Assembly: GCF_002154605.1 (NCBI RefSeq) | Contig: NZ_MUNE01000018.1 | Span: forward strand, 1 to 38,777 | DNA from: Streptomyces milbemycinicus | GTDB lineage: Bacteria > Actinomycetota > Actinomycetes > Streptomycetales > Streptomycetaceae | Direction of reading: 5' to 3' | Length of the DNA: 38,777 bases | Shown here: positions 19,459 through 27,728 of the stretch, piece after piece | Layout of the letters: each line of letters begins with the position of its first letter | How positions within the stretch are numbered: the first letter of the stretch is position 1 | Program-made: the position numbers and the translations under genes | Notes under the pieces: model-generated | What the model saw: only the letters and a program-made list of their open reading frames with translations | Told to the model about the DNA's origin: nothing | Databases searched by the model: none

Positions 19459-19490
19459 GAGGGGGCCGCTCCCCCTCGTTGTCTTCTCGT
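19459..19490 (+). terminator. plus-strand hairpin with T-rich tail upstream of rpoB
   Basis: GAGGGGG (19459-19465), a 5-nt loop and CCCCCTC (19471-19477) are followed on the plus strand by a T-rich run (GTTGTCTTCTCGTTGTTTT). This has the form of an intrinsic terminator facing away from rpoB. No plus-strand gene precedes it; it could stop antisense or divergent transcripts. Confidence 0.4.
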
Positions 19491-19732
19491 TGTTTTCGAA
19501 CGCCTGCAGCCACTCAATGCGCCTCAAGCGCATATCGATACTGCCCGCTTCGCCGACGATCCATGCCTCGGACTTGGATCGGTGTGACGTCGCGTCCTGA
19601 GAATTGCGCGCTGCGTGCCGTTCGTCAAGGCCCCCCACTCCGGCGAGATCGTCACAGGGCGTGGCGACGGGCAACGAAGATCACCATACCCGCAGGGACC
19701 GACAAGGCAACGCAGCCGTGACGGAAGCGCCG

Positions 19733-19764
19733 AAGGGCGACCACCCCAACGGGTGATCGCCCTT
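19733..19764 (-). terminator. rplL terminator hairpin
   Basis: AAGGGCGA (19733-19740) pairs with TCGCCCTT (19757-19764), and an inner CACCC/GGGTG pairing extends the stem. It lies about 60 bases past the rplL stop. Confidence 0.75.
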
Positions 19765-19823
19765 ACGGAACGGAGCGGGTCAGCGGGCCCGGCAGAGCCC
19801 GCCTCTGGGCCCGCCCCCTCGGG

Positions 19824-20210
19824 TCACTTGACCTCGACGGAGGCGCCGGCGCCCTTGAGGGACTCGGCGGCCTTCTCGGCCTGCTCCTTGTTGACCTTCT
19901 CCAGAACCGGCTTCGGGGTGCCGTCGACGAGGTCCTTGGCCTCCTTCAGACCCAGCGAGGTCAGCTCACGCACGACCTTGATGACCTGGATCTTCTTCTC
20001 GCCGGCGCCGGTGAGGATGACGTCGAACTCGTCCTTCTCCGGCTCGGCCTCGGCCGCGGCACCCGGGGCACCCGGGGCAACGGCGATGGCGGCCGGGGCG
20101 GCGGCGGTGACGTCGAACTTCTCCTCGAAGGCCTTCACGAACTCGGAGAGCTCGATGAGGGTCATCTCTTCGAACTGCGCGAGCAGGTCGTCCTGGCTGA
20201 GCTTCGCCAT
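19824..20210 (-). CDS. rplL: 50S ribosomal protein L7/L12
   Basis: A 128-residue stalk protein whose dimers bind L10 and recruit translation GTPases. The N-terminal dimerisation helix ([16 protein letters not shown]), an Ala/Pro/Gly hinge around residues 38-55, and the C-terminal factor-binding domain ([25 protein letters not shown]) are all visible. ATG 20210 has a GGAAGGA site. It follows rplJ by 78 bp in the same unit and is closed by a hairpin at 19733-19764. Confidence 0.98.
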   Translation of the reverse strand: MAKLSQDDLLAQFEEMTLIELSEFVKAFEEKFDVTAAAPAAIAVAPGAPGAAAEAEPEKDEFDVILTGAGEKKIQVIKVVRELTSLGLKEAKDLVDGTPKPVLEKVNKEQAEKAAESLKGAGASVEVK

Positions 20211-20288
20211 GTTGGCGGTCCTTCCACTAAATCGGCTGGTGCCGGATGTACATGTCGGCGGGCACGGGCCCGCTGGGCAGCGGGAGAG

Positions 20289-20846
20289 TTACTCCGCGGC
20301 CTCGGCGGGAGCCGGCTCGCCGGCACCGCCCTGCTCTTCCTTCTTGACGCGAAGCGCCTCCGCGGTGCGGACGAACTTCGACGGAAGCGCCTGGAAGAGC
20401 GCCGCAGCCTGGGACTGCTTGCCCTTCATGGCGCCCGCCAGCTTGGCGAGCAGCACCTCGCGGGACTCGAGGTCCGCGAGCTTCTTGATCTCGTCGGCGG
20501 ACAGCGCCTTGCCGTCAAGGACACCGCCCTTGATGACGAGAGCGGGGTTCTCCTTGGCGAAGTCACGGAGACCCTTCGCCGCCTCGACCGGGTCACCGGT
20601 CACGAAAGCGACGGCCGACGAACCCGCGAACAGGTCGTCGAGCGTGGAGATCCCGGCCTCGTTGGCCGCGATCTTGGTCAGCGTGTTCTTCACCACACGG
20701 TACTGAGCGTTCTCACCGAGCGAACGGCGCAGCTCCTTGAGCTGCGCGACGGTGAGACCGGTGTACGCGGTCACAAGAGCTGCGTTGGAGTTACGGAACT
20801 TGTCCGTCATCTCCTCGACGGCCGCGACCTTGTCAGGCCTCGCCAT
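20289..20846 (-). CDS. rplJ: 50S ribosomal protein L10
   Basis: A 185-residue L10, the stalk base that anchors L7/L12 dimers and binds 23S rRNA. The start is ATG 20846 ([10 protein letters not shown]), which has a GAAGGAGG site; the reading frame stays open upstream to 20906, but that part overlaps the leader attenuator. Family motifs include [12 protein letters not shown] and the C-terminal helix for L7/L12. The tail is Ala/Glu/Pro-rich. L10 with L7/L12 commonly represses its own operon through the leader RNA. Confidence 0.97.
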   Translation of the reverse strand: MARPDKVAAVEEMTDKFRNSNAALVTAYTGLTVAQLKELRRSLGENAQYRVVKNTLTKIAANEAGISTLDDLFAGSSAVAFVTGDPVEAAKGLRDFAKENPALVIKGGVLDGKALSADEIKKLADLESREVLLAKLAGAMKGKQSQAAALFQALPSKFVRTAEALRVKKEEQGGAGEPAPAEAAE

Positions 20847-21072
20847 GAGCCTCGGCCTCCTTCCGGGTGATGAGGACCGCATCGGCCGGGCAAGGAGGCT
20901 GAACAAAACGAAACGCCCCGGCGCAGGCGCTCGGGGCGGGACTCGACCTCACGGGCTCGCGGCCCGATCGGGAGTCCATCCACAATCACCTGCGCAGGTC
21001 GTCCGCAGCTAGCGGATCCTTCGGCCGCCGCGCCCTTGGGAGGCACAGCAGCGACCAGCGGTCTTTGGCTTC
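20847..21072 (-). promoter_or_regulatory. rplJ-rplL leader RNA (L10 leader-like)
   Basis: About 225 nt of transcribed leader between the candidate promoter and rplJ. In bacteria this leader binds the L10-L7/L12 complex for autoregulation. Here it holds several GC-rich inverted segments and ends in an attenuator-like hairpin. I assign it by position and structure; I did not align it to the Rfam L10 leader model. Confidence 0.5.
20902..20938 (-). terminator. attenuator-like hairpin in the rplJ leader
   Basis: On the minus strand a 7-bp stem (arms at 20932-20938 and 20914-20920, CGCCCCG/CGGGGCG, with further GC pairing inside) is followed directly by TTTCGTTTTGTT (20913-20902). This is one of the few hairpin-plus-T-tract signals in the window and stands about 55 bases before the rplJ start, so it could stop transcription before the genes. 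Confidence 0.6.
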
Positions 21073-21078
21073 TGTGGA

Positions 21079-21108
21079 AGGCTACGCGAACGGGCCGCGG
21101 CCAGGCAA
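21079..21108 (-). promoter_or_regulatory. candidate rplJL promoter
   Basis: TTGCCT (21103-21108) and TAGCCT (21079-21084) on the minus strand are 18 bp apart. The start would be near 21072. It lies immediately after the lipoprotein gene. Confidence 0.5.
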
Positions 21109-21126
21109 ATCGGCTCTTCCGTCAGG

Positions 21127-22017
21127 TCAGCTCTGCTGACCCAGGGCGTCCTCGAAGTTCATGGTGTCCGAGGCCGGCGGCTCCTCGACGGTGACCTTGG
21201 TGCCGTAGTCCGAGTAGAAGACCGTCGAGTCGTACGTCCCGTTGTTGCTCTCGGCCTGCTCCCGCTTCTTGACCAGGAGGTTGTCACCGTCGATCCACAG
21301 GTCGATGGTCTCGGTCTCCATGCCCGAGGTCTCCAGCTGCTTCTGCAGGGCCTCGAGGTCCGACTGGGTGAGGTCTTTGGACTGCATCTTGGCCAGCTCG
21401 GAGACCTTCACGGTGCCGGTGTAGTGGGTCGCCTTGACGCCCTTGACCGACTCCGAGCCCACGCTCTTGACCTGGCCGGTGGCGATCAGCAGCTGCACCG
21501 AACGCGCCGGGTCGGTGTTCTGCATCTGGTCCTTGAGGAACTCGCCGGAGGCGCCGGCCTGCTTGGCCAGGGTGTCGTAGTCGTACTTCATCCAGTGCTT
21601 GCCGCCCGCCTGCGCCGCGAACTCGGGGCCGAGGTTCATGAACATCGCGTCGGGCGTGTAGCGAGCCTCCATGGGCTTGCCCGCCAGCGGCGAGTTCTGG
21701 ACCGACCCGCCCGTCTGCGTGATGGTCATGTTGGCGCGCATACCGTCCGCCCAGTCCATCGCGCCGGACATGGCCGAGTTCTGCGTACCCATCTTCGTGG
21801 TGCCCTCGACCTTGGCCGAGTGCTGCTGGTCCGTCTGCTGCGAGGCGAGCTTCAGGGCGGCGAGCGGGCCGCCCACCGACTCGGCGGCCTTGTCGGAACC
21901 TTCGTTCGACTTGTTGCTGCTGTCGGCCTTGTCGCTCCCGCAGGCCGTGAGGCCGACCACCAGAACCACACCGCTGAGCACCGCCGCACTCCGAGCAGCG
22001 AAACGAGTACCGCGCAC
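21127..22017 (-). CDS. LppX/LprAFG-like lipoprotein
   Basis: A 296-residue lipoprotein from GTG 22017, with an AGGGGGA site. The signal peptide is followed by the lipobox GLTAC with Cys26, then a Ser/Asn/Lys-rich linker. The mature part has the alternating beta pattern and the WIDGDNLLVKK segment of the LolA/LppX-type fold, a half-barrel that carries lipids or senses the envelope. A lipoprotein at this place, between rplJ and rplA, is a regular feature of Streptomyces. The upstream 40 bases are unusually AT-rich, possibly its promoter. The exact function is unknown. Confidence 0.8.
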   Translation of the reverse strand: MRGTRFAARSAAVLSGVVLVVGLTACGSDKADSSNKSNEGSDKAAESVGGPLAALKLASQQTDQQHSAKVEGTTKMGTQNSAMSGAMDWADGMRANMTITQTGGSVQNSPLAGKPMEARYTPDAMFMNLGPEFAAQAGGKHWMKYDYDTLAKQAGASGEFLKDQMQNTDPARSVQLLIATGQVKSVGSESVKGVKATHYTGTVKVSELAKMQSKDLTQSDLEALQKQLETSGMETETIDLWIDGDNLLVKKREQAESNNGTYDSTVFYSDYGTKVTVEEPPASDTMNFEDALGQQS

Positions 22018-22094
22018 AGGTCCCCCTATGTCTTTGCTTCTTATTTATCTTTTACGACTGCTGAGACTGTATCTGAGGGGACGCACAACGCAGC

Positions 22095-22140
22095 GAGCCG
22101 GGTTCCCGCCCTCCACTTGGGAGGTGCGGGAACCCGGCTC
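22095..22140 (-). terminator. rplA terminator
   Basis: A perfect 15-bp inverted repeat (22095-22109 with 22126-22140, starting GAGCCGGG) and a further CCTCC/GGAGG pairing inside the loop. It is the strongest hairpin in the window. It ends the rplKA transcript before the lipoprotein gene. Confidence 0.85.
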
Positions 22141-22203
22141 ACAGGGGTTGAGTGCCGCCTCATACGGCACTCAGAGCGCACTGGAGCGCGCTCACCACAC
22201 GTT

Positions 22204-22239
22204 CAGAACGTGCTCAGACGGCAGAACGTGCTCAGACGG
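22204..22239. repeat. 18-bp perfect tandem duplication at the rplA stop
   Basis: CAGAACGTGCTCAGACGG occurs twice back to back (22204-22221 and 22222-22239). The right copy spans the rplA stop codon; the left copy lies just beyond it. The reading frame is not changed. Confidence 0.85.
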
Positions 22240-22948
22240 CCTCGTCCTCGACCAGCAGGTTGCGGGTGCGGTTGGCGTCCAGCGGGATGCCAGGGCCCAT
22301 CGTGGTGGTCAGGGTCGCCTTCTTGATGTAGCGGCCCTTGGCGGCGGACGGCTTGAGACGGTTGATCTCCTCGAGCGCCGCGGCGTAGTTCTCCACCAGC
22401 TTGGTCTCGTCGAAGGAGACCTTGCCGATGATGAAGTGCAGGTTCGAGTGCTTGTCGACGCGGAACTCGATCTTGCCGCCCTTGATGTCGGTGACGGCCT
22501 TGGCCACGTCGGGGGTGACGGTGCCGGTCTTCGGGTTCGGCATCAGACCACGCGGACCGAGCACCCGGCCCAGGCGGCCGACCTTGCCCATGAGGTCCGG
22601 GGTGGCGACGACGGCGTCGAAGTCCAGCCGGCCCTTGGACACCTCGTCGATCAGCTCGTCGGAGCCGACGATGTCGGCGCCGGCGGCCTCCGCGGCCGCA
22701 GCACGGTCACCGGTCGCGAAGACCAGGACCCGGGCGGTCTTTCCGGTGCCGTGCGGAAGGTTCACGGTGCCGCGGACCATCTGGTCGGCCTTGCGCGGGT
22801 CGACACCCAGGCGCATGGCCACCTCGACGGTCGCGTCGAACTTGGTCGCGGAAGTCTCCTTGGCGAGCCGGACGGCCTCGAGCGGGGCGTACGCGCGCTC
22901 CCGGTCGATCTTGGCGTCCGCGCTGCGGAAGGTCTTGCTGCGCTTCAC
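22232..22948 (-). CDS. rplA: 50S ribosomal protein L1
   Basis: A 238-residue L1, the protein of the mobile L1 stalk near the E site. The start is GTG 22948 with a CAGGAG site. Conserved parts are visible: [32 protein letters not shown] and [12 protein letters not shown]1 is a translational repressor of rplKA in many bacteria. It follows rplK by 74 bp. Its stop codon lies in an 18-bp tandem repeat. Confidence 0.98.
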   Translation of the reverse strand: MKRSKTFRSADAKIDRERAYAPLEAVRLAKETSATKFDATVEVAMRLGVDPRKADQMVRGTVNLPHGTGKTARVLVFATGDRAAAAEAAGADIVGSDELIDEVSKGRLDFDAVVATPDLMGKVGRLGRVLGPRGLMPNPKTGTVTPDVAKAVTDIKGGKIEFRVDKHSNLHFIIGKVSFDETKLVENYAAALEEINRLKPSAAKGRYIKKATLTTTMGPGIPLDANRTRNLLVEDEAV

Positions 22949-23022
22949 TGCTGCTCCTGAAAGGTTGTGGAGTTCGTGGTGCGGGCCGCGCCCGGCCCTG
23001 CCACGGTGGTGCTACGGGGGTG

Positions 23023-23457
23023 TCAGTCCTCGACCGTGATGCCCATGGAGCGGGCGGTGCCGGCGATGATCTTCTCGGCGGCGTCCAGGTCGTTGGCGTT
23101 CAGGTCGGGCATCTTGGTGGTGGCGATGTCGCGGACCTGGTCGCGGGTGATCTTGGCGACCTTGGTCTTGTGCGGCTCGCCGGAGCCCTTCTCCACACCC
23201 GCGGCCTTGAGGATCAGCTTGGCGGCCGGCGGAGTCTTGGTGACGAAGGTGAAGGAACGGTCCTCGTAGACCGTGATCTCCACCGGCACGACCATGCCGC
23301 GCTGCGACTCGGTCGCGGCGTTGTAGGCCTTGCAGAACTCCATGATGTTGACGCCGTGCTGGCCCAGCGCGGGGCCGACCGGCGGAGCCGGGTTCGCGGC
23401 ACCGGCCTGGATCTGGAGCTTGATCAGCCCCGTGACCTTCTTCTTCTTGGGAGGCAT
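23023..23457 (-). CDS. rplK: 50S ribosomal protein L11
   Basis: A 144-residue L11 of the GTPase-associated centre. The proline-rich N-terminal domain that contacts thiostrepton ([16 protein letters not shown]) is intact, and the C-terminal rRNA-binding domain ends in MGITVED. In Streptomyces, L11 (relC) is needed for RelA activation and the stringent response. ATG 23457 has a GGAGAG site. It is followed by rplA; a hairpin upstream partly separates it from nusG. Confidence 0.98.
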   Translation of the reverse strand: MPPKKKKVTGLIKLQIQAGAANPAPPVGPALGQHGVNIMEFCKAYNAATESQRGMVVPVEITVYEDRSFTFVTKTPPAAKLILKAAGVEKGSGEPHKTKVAKITRDQVRDIATTKMPDLNANDLDAAEKIIAGTARSMGITVED

Positions 23458-23564
23458 GCTCTCTCCGGGTCTTAGTGAGAGGTGGTTCGCCTCCGAACCG
23501 GATCATCCGGATGGAGGCATACCGCACAACAGTAACGGGTATAGCCGTGCGGCCTAAAACCGAG

Positions 23565-23599
23565 CAGGTCAGACAGGCCGCGAAAGCCCGTCTGACCTG
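23565..23599 (-). terminator. hairpin between nusG and rplK
   Basis: CAGGTCAGAC (23565-23574) and GTCTGACCTG (23590-23599) form a perfect 10-bp stem 18 bases past the nusG stop, followed on the minus strand by CTCGGTTTTAG. It is either a terminator giving rplKA its own unit or a partial one allowing readthrough. I see no convincing promoter between it and rplK. Confidence 0.65.
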
Positions 23600-23617
23600 A
23601 TCGGAAGGTTCGTATGG

Positions 23618-24511
23618 TCAGTTCTTCTGGATCTGGTCGAAGCTCAGCTCGACCGGTGTCTCCCGGCCGAAGATCTCCACCAGGCCCTTGACCTTCTTCG
23701 AGTCGGCGTTGATCTCGTTGATCGTCGCCTGCAGCGTCGCGAAGGGGCCGTCGGTGACCGTGACCGAGTCGCCCACCTCGAAGTCCAGCACCTGGACCTC
23801 GACCTTGCGGCTCGGCGCCGGCAGGCCCGCCTCCTCGGCGGCGGCCTTGGCGGCCTTCTCCTCGGCCTCCGGGGCGAGCATCTTGACGATCTCGTCCAGG
23901 GTCAGCGGGTACGGGTCGTACGCGTTGCCCACGAAGCCGGTGACGCCCGGGGTGTTGCGGACCACGCCCCAGGACTCGTTCGTCAGGTCCATGCGCACCA
24001 GCACATAGCCGGGCAGCTTGTTCTGGCGCACGGTGCGGCGGTCGCCGTTCTTGATCTGGACGACCTCTTCCTGCGGCACCTCGGCCTGGAAGATGTAGTC
24101 CTCGACGTTCAGCGATACGGCGCGCTGCTCGAGGTTGGTCTTCACGCGGTTCTCGTAGCCCGCGTAGGTGTGGATGACGTACCACTCGCCGGGGAGGGTA
24201 CGCAGCTCCTCACGCAGAGCCTCGACCGGGTCGACCGCAATCTCTTCTTCGGCGGTCTCTTCCTCGGCCTCTTCTGCGTCAGCCTCTTCTTCGGCCTCTT
24301 CTTCGGCCTCTTCTGCGTCGACCTCGGCAGCGTCCTCGGCCGCCAGGACAGCGTCCTCGTCCTCGACGCGGACCGCATCCTTCTCGGCCGGCTCTCCCGC
24401 CTCAGCCTCCGCAGCCTCGGCCTGGTCCTCATCGGCAGCCTCGATGATGTCGAGCTCGTCCTCATCGGACTCGACGGCCGCGGCGGCCTCGTTCAGGTTC
24501 GGGTCAGACAC
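23618..24511 (-). CDS. nusG: transcription factor NusG with acidic N-terminal extension
   Basis: A 297-residue NusG, much longer than the 181 residues of E. coli. Residues 1 to about 95 are a low-complexity acidic extension made of Glu and Ala runs, typical of actinobacteria. The NGN domain that contacts RNA polymerase begins near [14 protein letters not shown] charged insert (about residues 215-240) precedes the KOW domain ([15 protein letters not shown]). NusG affects pausing, Rho termination and coupling with the ribosome. The start is GTG 24511 behind GGAAGAAG. It follows secE by 77 bp. Confidence 0.97.
   Translation of the reverse strand: MSDPNLNEAAAAVESDEDELDIIEAADEDQAEAAEAEAGEPAEKDAVRVEDEDAVLAAEDAAEVDAEEAEEEAEEEADAEEAEEETAEEEIAVDPVEALREELRTLPGEWYVIHTYAGYENRVKTNLEQRAVSLNVEDYIFQAEVPQEEVVQIKNGDRRTVRQNKLPGYVLVRMDLTNESWGVVRNTPGVTGFVGNAYDPYPLTLDEIVKMLAPEAEEKAAKAAAEEAGLPAPSRKVEVQVLDFEVGDSVTVTDGPFATLQATINEINADSKKVKGLVEIFGRETPVELSFDQIQKN
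24241..24330. repeat. low-complexity repeat coding the NusG acidic tract
   Basis: Imperfect tandem copies of TCTTCTTCGGCC- and TCTTCTGCGTC-like units encode Glu/Ala runs in the NusG N-terminal extension. Such tracts can change in length by slippage. Confidence 0.7.
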
Positions 24512-24588
24512 GGTGGCTGCTTCTTCCTGGCTTCAAGAGGGGTGGAACGTACGAAGGGGCAACTCGGGACAGCGCCACCCTTCGAGGG

Positions 24589-24879
24589 TCAGCCAAAGAC
24601 GTACTTGATGGCTTGGTTGAACCCGTAGTCAATCACGGTAACGATGCCGATCATGATGAGCACAAAGACGATCACCACAGTGGTGTACGTCGACAGCTGG
24701 CCACGCGTGGGCCACACGACCTTGCGCAGCTCAGCGACGATCTGGCGGTAGAAGAGCGCGAGCCTGCCGAAAGGCCCCTTCTTGGCGCGCTTGCCACCAC
24801 GGCGGCTCTTCTTGGCCGCCACCTCTTCTTCGGGACGACCGCTTTCAGGCGTCGCGGTGGAGCCAAGGGCTTCCGTCAC
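24589..24879 (-). CDS. secE: preprotein translocase subunit SecE
   Basis: A 96-residue SecE, the small clamp of the SecYEG channel. The start is taken as GTG 24879 (behind GAGGA at 5 bases), which gives the usual ~95 residues; the frame is open upstream. A Lys/Arg-rich segment (KKSRRGGKRAKKG) is followed by the amphipathic helix FYRQIVAELRKVVWP, the family signature, and one membrane segment (TTVVIVFVLIMIGIVTVI). It has the classic order tRNA-Trp, secE, nusG, rplK, rplA. Confidence 0.95.
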   Translation of the reverse strand: MTEALGSTATPESGRPEEEVAAKKSRRGGKRAKKGPFGRLALFYRQIVAELRKVVWPTRGQLSTYTTVVIVFVLIMIGIVTVIDYGFNQAIKYVFG

Positions 24880-24984
24880 TACGTCCTCACCTGAATCCGG
24901 GTCGTGGCCGTGCCGCGTCCGGCTCGGCCGCACAGCGGTGCATTCTCAGTACGCGCCCACGCACCCTGGTAAATGTGCGTGTAG

Positions 24985-25057
24985 CAGGGCCGGAGGGACT
25001 TGAACCCCCAACCGCTGGTTTTGGAGACCAGTGCTCTACCAATTGAGCTACGACCCT
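24985..25057 (-). tRNA. tRNA-Trp (CCA)
   Basis: A 73-nt cloverleaf on the minus strand. The acceptor stem is AGGGTCG with CGGCCCT, the D arm AGCTCAATTGGTAGAGC, the anticodon loop CTCCAAA (anticodon CCA), and the T arm GGTTCAAGTCC is regular. The discriminator base is G and the 3' CCA is not encoded. It lies 105 bp upstream of secE on the same strand. Confidence 0.95.
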
Positions 25058-25071
25058 TTGCGGCTCCACCC

Positions 25072-25077
25072 AACCTA
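25072..25077 (-). promoter_or_regulatory. candidate -10 box for tRNA-Trp
   Basis: TAGGTT on the minus strand fits the Streptomyces -10 consensus and would start transcription a few bases before the tRNA. The -35 region is poor. Confidence 0.35.
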
Positions 25078-25239
25078 CCGCATCCACCCGGCTCCATGGA
25101 GTGCGCGAGGCGAAACGGCTGTTGAGCGGCCAACGACGGATGAGTGTACGTGGTCGAGGGCCGGGCGTCGAACGAGAAGCGCCCATGGCGCCCGTAAACC
25201 CGCGTGCCGCGCTATTCGGCGGTCTGGGACCATGCACAT

Positions 25240-26502
25240 ATGACCGCTGCGACTCCCTCTGCGTCTTCCCCCTCCGTCCCGCCCAAGCAGTCCCCGACAG
25301 AGCGCCGTGTCTCCGCCCGTATCGGAGCCATTTCCGAGTCAGCCACGCTCGCCGTCGACGCCAAGGCCAAGGCCCTCAAGGCCGCCGGGCGCCCGGTGAT
25401 CGGCTTCGGCGCGGGCGAGCCCGACTTCCCCACGCCCGACTACATCGTCGAAGCGGCGGTGGAGGCCTGCCGCACCCCGAAGTACCACCGCTACACCCCG
25501 GCCGGCGGGCTGCCCGAGCTCAAGGCCGCGATCGCCGCGAAGACGCTGCGCGACAGCGGCTACGAGGTCGAGGCGGCACAGGTCCTGGTGACCAACGGCG
25601 GCAAGCAGGCGATCTACGAGGCGTTCGCGGCGATCCTGGACCCGGGCGACGAGGTCATCGTCCCCGCCCCGTACTGGACCACCTACCCCGAGTCGATCCG
25701 GCTCGCGGGCGGCGTCCCGGTCGAGGTCGTCGCCGACGAGACCACCGGCTACCGGGTCTCCGTGGAGCAGCTGGAGGCGGCCCGCACCGAGCGCACCAAG
25801 GTGCTGCTCTTCGTCTCCCCGTCCAACCCCACCGGCGCCGTCTACCCGCGTGAGCAGGTCGAGGCGATCGGGCGCTGGGCGGCCGAGCACGGGCTGTGGG
25901 TGCTCACCGACGAGATCTACGAGCACCTGGTGTACGGGGACGCGGAATTCCACTCGCTGCCCGTCGTGGTGCCCGAGCTGCGGGACAAGTGCATCGTGGT
26001 CAACGGCGTGGCGAAGACGTACGCCATGACCGGCTGGCGGGTGGGCTGGGTCATCGGCCCCAAGGACGTCGTCAAGGCCGCGACCAACCTGCAGTCGCAC
26101 GCCACGTCCAACGTGAGCAATGTCGCACAGGCCGCCGCCCTGGCCGCCGTCGCGGGCGACCTGGACGCCGTGGCCGCGATGCGCGAGGCCTTCGACCGCC
26201 GCCGCCGCACCATCGTGCGGATGCTGAACGAGATCGACGGCGTGGAGTGCCCCGAGCCCGAGGGCGCCTTCTACGCCTACCCCTCGGTGAAGGGGCTGGT
26301 CGGCAAGGAGATCCGCGGCAAGCGCCCGCAGAGCTCCGTGGAGCTGGCCGAGCTGATCCTGGAGGAGGCCGAGGTCGCGGTCGTCCCGGGCGAGGCCTTC
26401 GGCACCCCGGGCTATCTGCGGCTCTCGTACGCGCTGGGCGACGAGGACCTGGTCGAGGGGATCTCCCGGCTGCAGAAGCTGCTGGGCGAGGCGCGCGACT
26501 GA
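25240..26502 (+). CDS. aspC: aspartate aminotransferase (fold type I, PLP)
   Basis: A 420-residue PLP enzyme that exchanges amino groups between aspartate and 2-oxoglutarate. ATG 25240 is chosen; the ribosome site is weak, and the frame is open 12 codons further up. Visible motifs: [11 protein letters not shown] near the N-terminus, [20 protein letters not shown] (NPTG at 196-199), TDEIYE, the PLP lysine in [14 protein letters not shown] (Lys259), and the substrate arginine region GYLRLSYA. This is the Ib subgroup common in actinobacteria. It diverges from tRNA-Trp and is followed by a GC-rich hairpin. Confidence 0.93.
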   Translation: MTAATPSASSPSVPPKQSPTERRVSARIGAISESATLAVDAKAKALKAAGRPVIGFGAGEPDFPTPDYIVEAAVEACRTPKYHRYTPAGGLPELKAAIAAKTLRDSGYEVEAAQVLVTNGGKQAIYEAFAAILDPGDEVIVPAPYWTTYPESIRLAGGVPVEVVADETTGYRVSVEQLEAARTERTKVLLFVSPSNPTGAVYPREQVEAIGRWAAEHGLWVLTDEIYEHLVYGDAEFHSLPVVVPELRDKCIVVNGVAKTYAMTGWRVGWVIGPKDVVKAATNLQSHATSNVSNVAQAAALAAVAGDLDAVAAMREAFDRRRRTIVRMLNEIDGVECPEPEGAFYAYPSVKGLVGKEIRGKRPQSSVELAELILEEAEVAVVPGEAFGTPGYLRLSYALGDEDLVEGISRLQKLLGEARD

Positions 26503-26503
26503 T

Positions 26504-26550
26504 TTCGCGCACTCCCCTCTCTTTTTTCGCGCACTCTCTTTCGCGCACTC
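26504..26550. repeat. three copies of TTCGCGCACTC after aspC
   Basis: The 11-mer TTCGCGCACTC occurs at 26504-26514, 26526-26536 and 26540-26550. The first and third copies extend to TTCGCGCACTCCCCTC. It begins 2 bases past the aspC stop. Confidence 0.8.
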
Positions 26551-26577
26551 CCCTCAGAGGCGCGCTCAGACGCACGT

Positions 26578-26613
26578 GACGCGGGCGCTCGGCGGTGGCC
26601 GGGCGCCCGCGTC
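26578..26613 (+). terminator. aspC terminator hairpin
   Basis: Perfect 11-bp arms GACGCGGGCGC (26578-26588) and GCGCCCGCGTC (26603-26613), followed by a short CGTTTAC. Confidence 0.7.
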
Positions 26614-26711
26614 CGTTTACGCCCGCCCTTTAGACCCGCATTCATGTGCGGGCAAGCCCCCGTTCGGCGAAAGCGGTACCGGCGGGCTCCGGGCTGCGGC
26701 AGTATCTGCAG

Positions 26712-27728
26712 ATGGCACGTGACGTACTTCTGCTCCCCAAAGCGCATCTCCATCTGCATTTCACCGGCTCCATGCGTCCCGCCACGCTGCTCGAGCTCGC
26801 CGACAAGTACGGCGTCCACCTCCCGGAAGCGCTCAGCGGCGGCGAGCCCCCCAAACTGCGGGCCACCGACGAGCGCGGCTGGTTCCGGTTCCAGCGGCTG
26901 TACGACATCGCGCGGTCCTGTCTGCGCGAGCCCGAGGACATCCAGCGGCTGGTGCGCGAGGCCGCCGAGGAGGACGTACGGGACGGCGCCAGGTGGCTGG
27001 AGATCCAGGTCGACCCCACCTCGTACGCCCCGCGGCTGGGCGGTCTGATCCCGGCACTGGAGATCATCCTGGACGCCGTGGAGACCGCCTCCCGGGACAC
27101 CGGGCTCGGGATGCGGGTGCTGGTCGCCGCCAACCGTATGAAGCACCCCCTGGAAGCGCGCACGCTGGCCCGGCTGGCGGTCCGCTTCGCCGACCGCGGC
27201 GTCATCGGCTTCGGGCTGTCCAACGACGAGCGGCGCGGCCTGGCCCGGGACTTCGACCGGGCCTTCGCCATCGCCCGCGACGGCGGCCTGCTGGCGGCCC
27301 CGCACGGCGGCGAGCTGTCGGGCCCCAGCAGCGTCCGCGACTGCCTGGACGACCTCGGCGCCCAGCGGGTCGGCCACGGCGTACGGGCCGCCGAGGACCC
27401 CCGGCTGCTGCGCCGGCTCGCCGAGCGCGGCGTGACCTGCGAGGTGTGCCCGTCCTCGAACGTGGCCCTGGGCGTCTACGAGAAGCCGGAGGACGTGCCG
27501 CTGCGCACCCTGTACGAGGCCGGGGTGCCGATGGCGCTGGGCGCCGACGACCCGCTGCTGTTCGGATCGCGGCTGGCGGCCCAGTACGAGCTGGCGCGCG
27601 AGCACCACGACTTCACGGACACCGAGCTGGCCGAGCTGGCCCGCCAGTCCATCCGCGGCTCGGCGGCCCCCAAGGACGTGGCCGCGCGGCTGCTCGCGGA
27701 CATCGACGCCTGGCTGGTGGCCGGGTGA
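26712..27728 (+). CDS. adenosine deaminase family protein
   Basis: A 338-residue metal-dependent amidohydrolase. ATG 26712 gives the usual N-terminus MARDVLLLPKAHLHLH; an in-frame GTG at 26646 would add 22 unlikely residues. Metal and catalytic motifs are present: HLHLH (residues 12-16), PHGGE with the catalytic Glu, VGHGV, and GADDP near the end. It differs from classical enzymes, which have HxHLDG and (S/T)xDDP; here HFTGSM and GADDP. It probably deaminates adenosine or a related purine, but the substrate is not certain. Its TGA overlaps the GTG start of the next gene (GTGA), so the two are likely translationally coupled. Confidence 0.85.
   Translation: MARDVLLLPKAHLHLHFTGSMRPATLLELADKYGVHLPEALSGGEPPKLRATDERGWFRFQRLYDIARSCLREPEDIQRLVREAAEEDVRDGARWLEIQVDPTSYAPRLGGLIPALEIILDAVETASRDTGLGMRVLVAANRMKHPLEARTLARLAVRFADRGVIGFGLSNDERRGLARDFDRAFAIARDGGLLAAPHGGELSGPSSVRDCLDDLGAQRVGHGVRAAEDPRLLRRLAERGVTCEVCPSSNVALGVYEKPEDVPLRTLYEAGVPMALGADDPLLFGSRLAAQYELAREHHDFTDTELAELARQSIRGSAAPKDVAARLLADIDAWLVAG

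Larger units (their letters stand above)
19225..19732. other. rpoB leader and upstream gap
   Basis: A 508-bp gap between rplL and rpoB without a supported gene. It holds the rpoB promoter, a roughly 155-nt transcribed leader with a hairpin, and a second hairpin at 19459-19477. The stretch 19495-19732 shows nothing recognisable. Confidence 0.6.
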
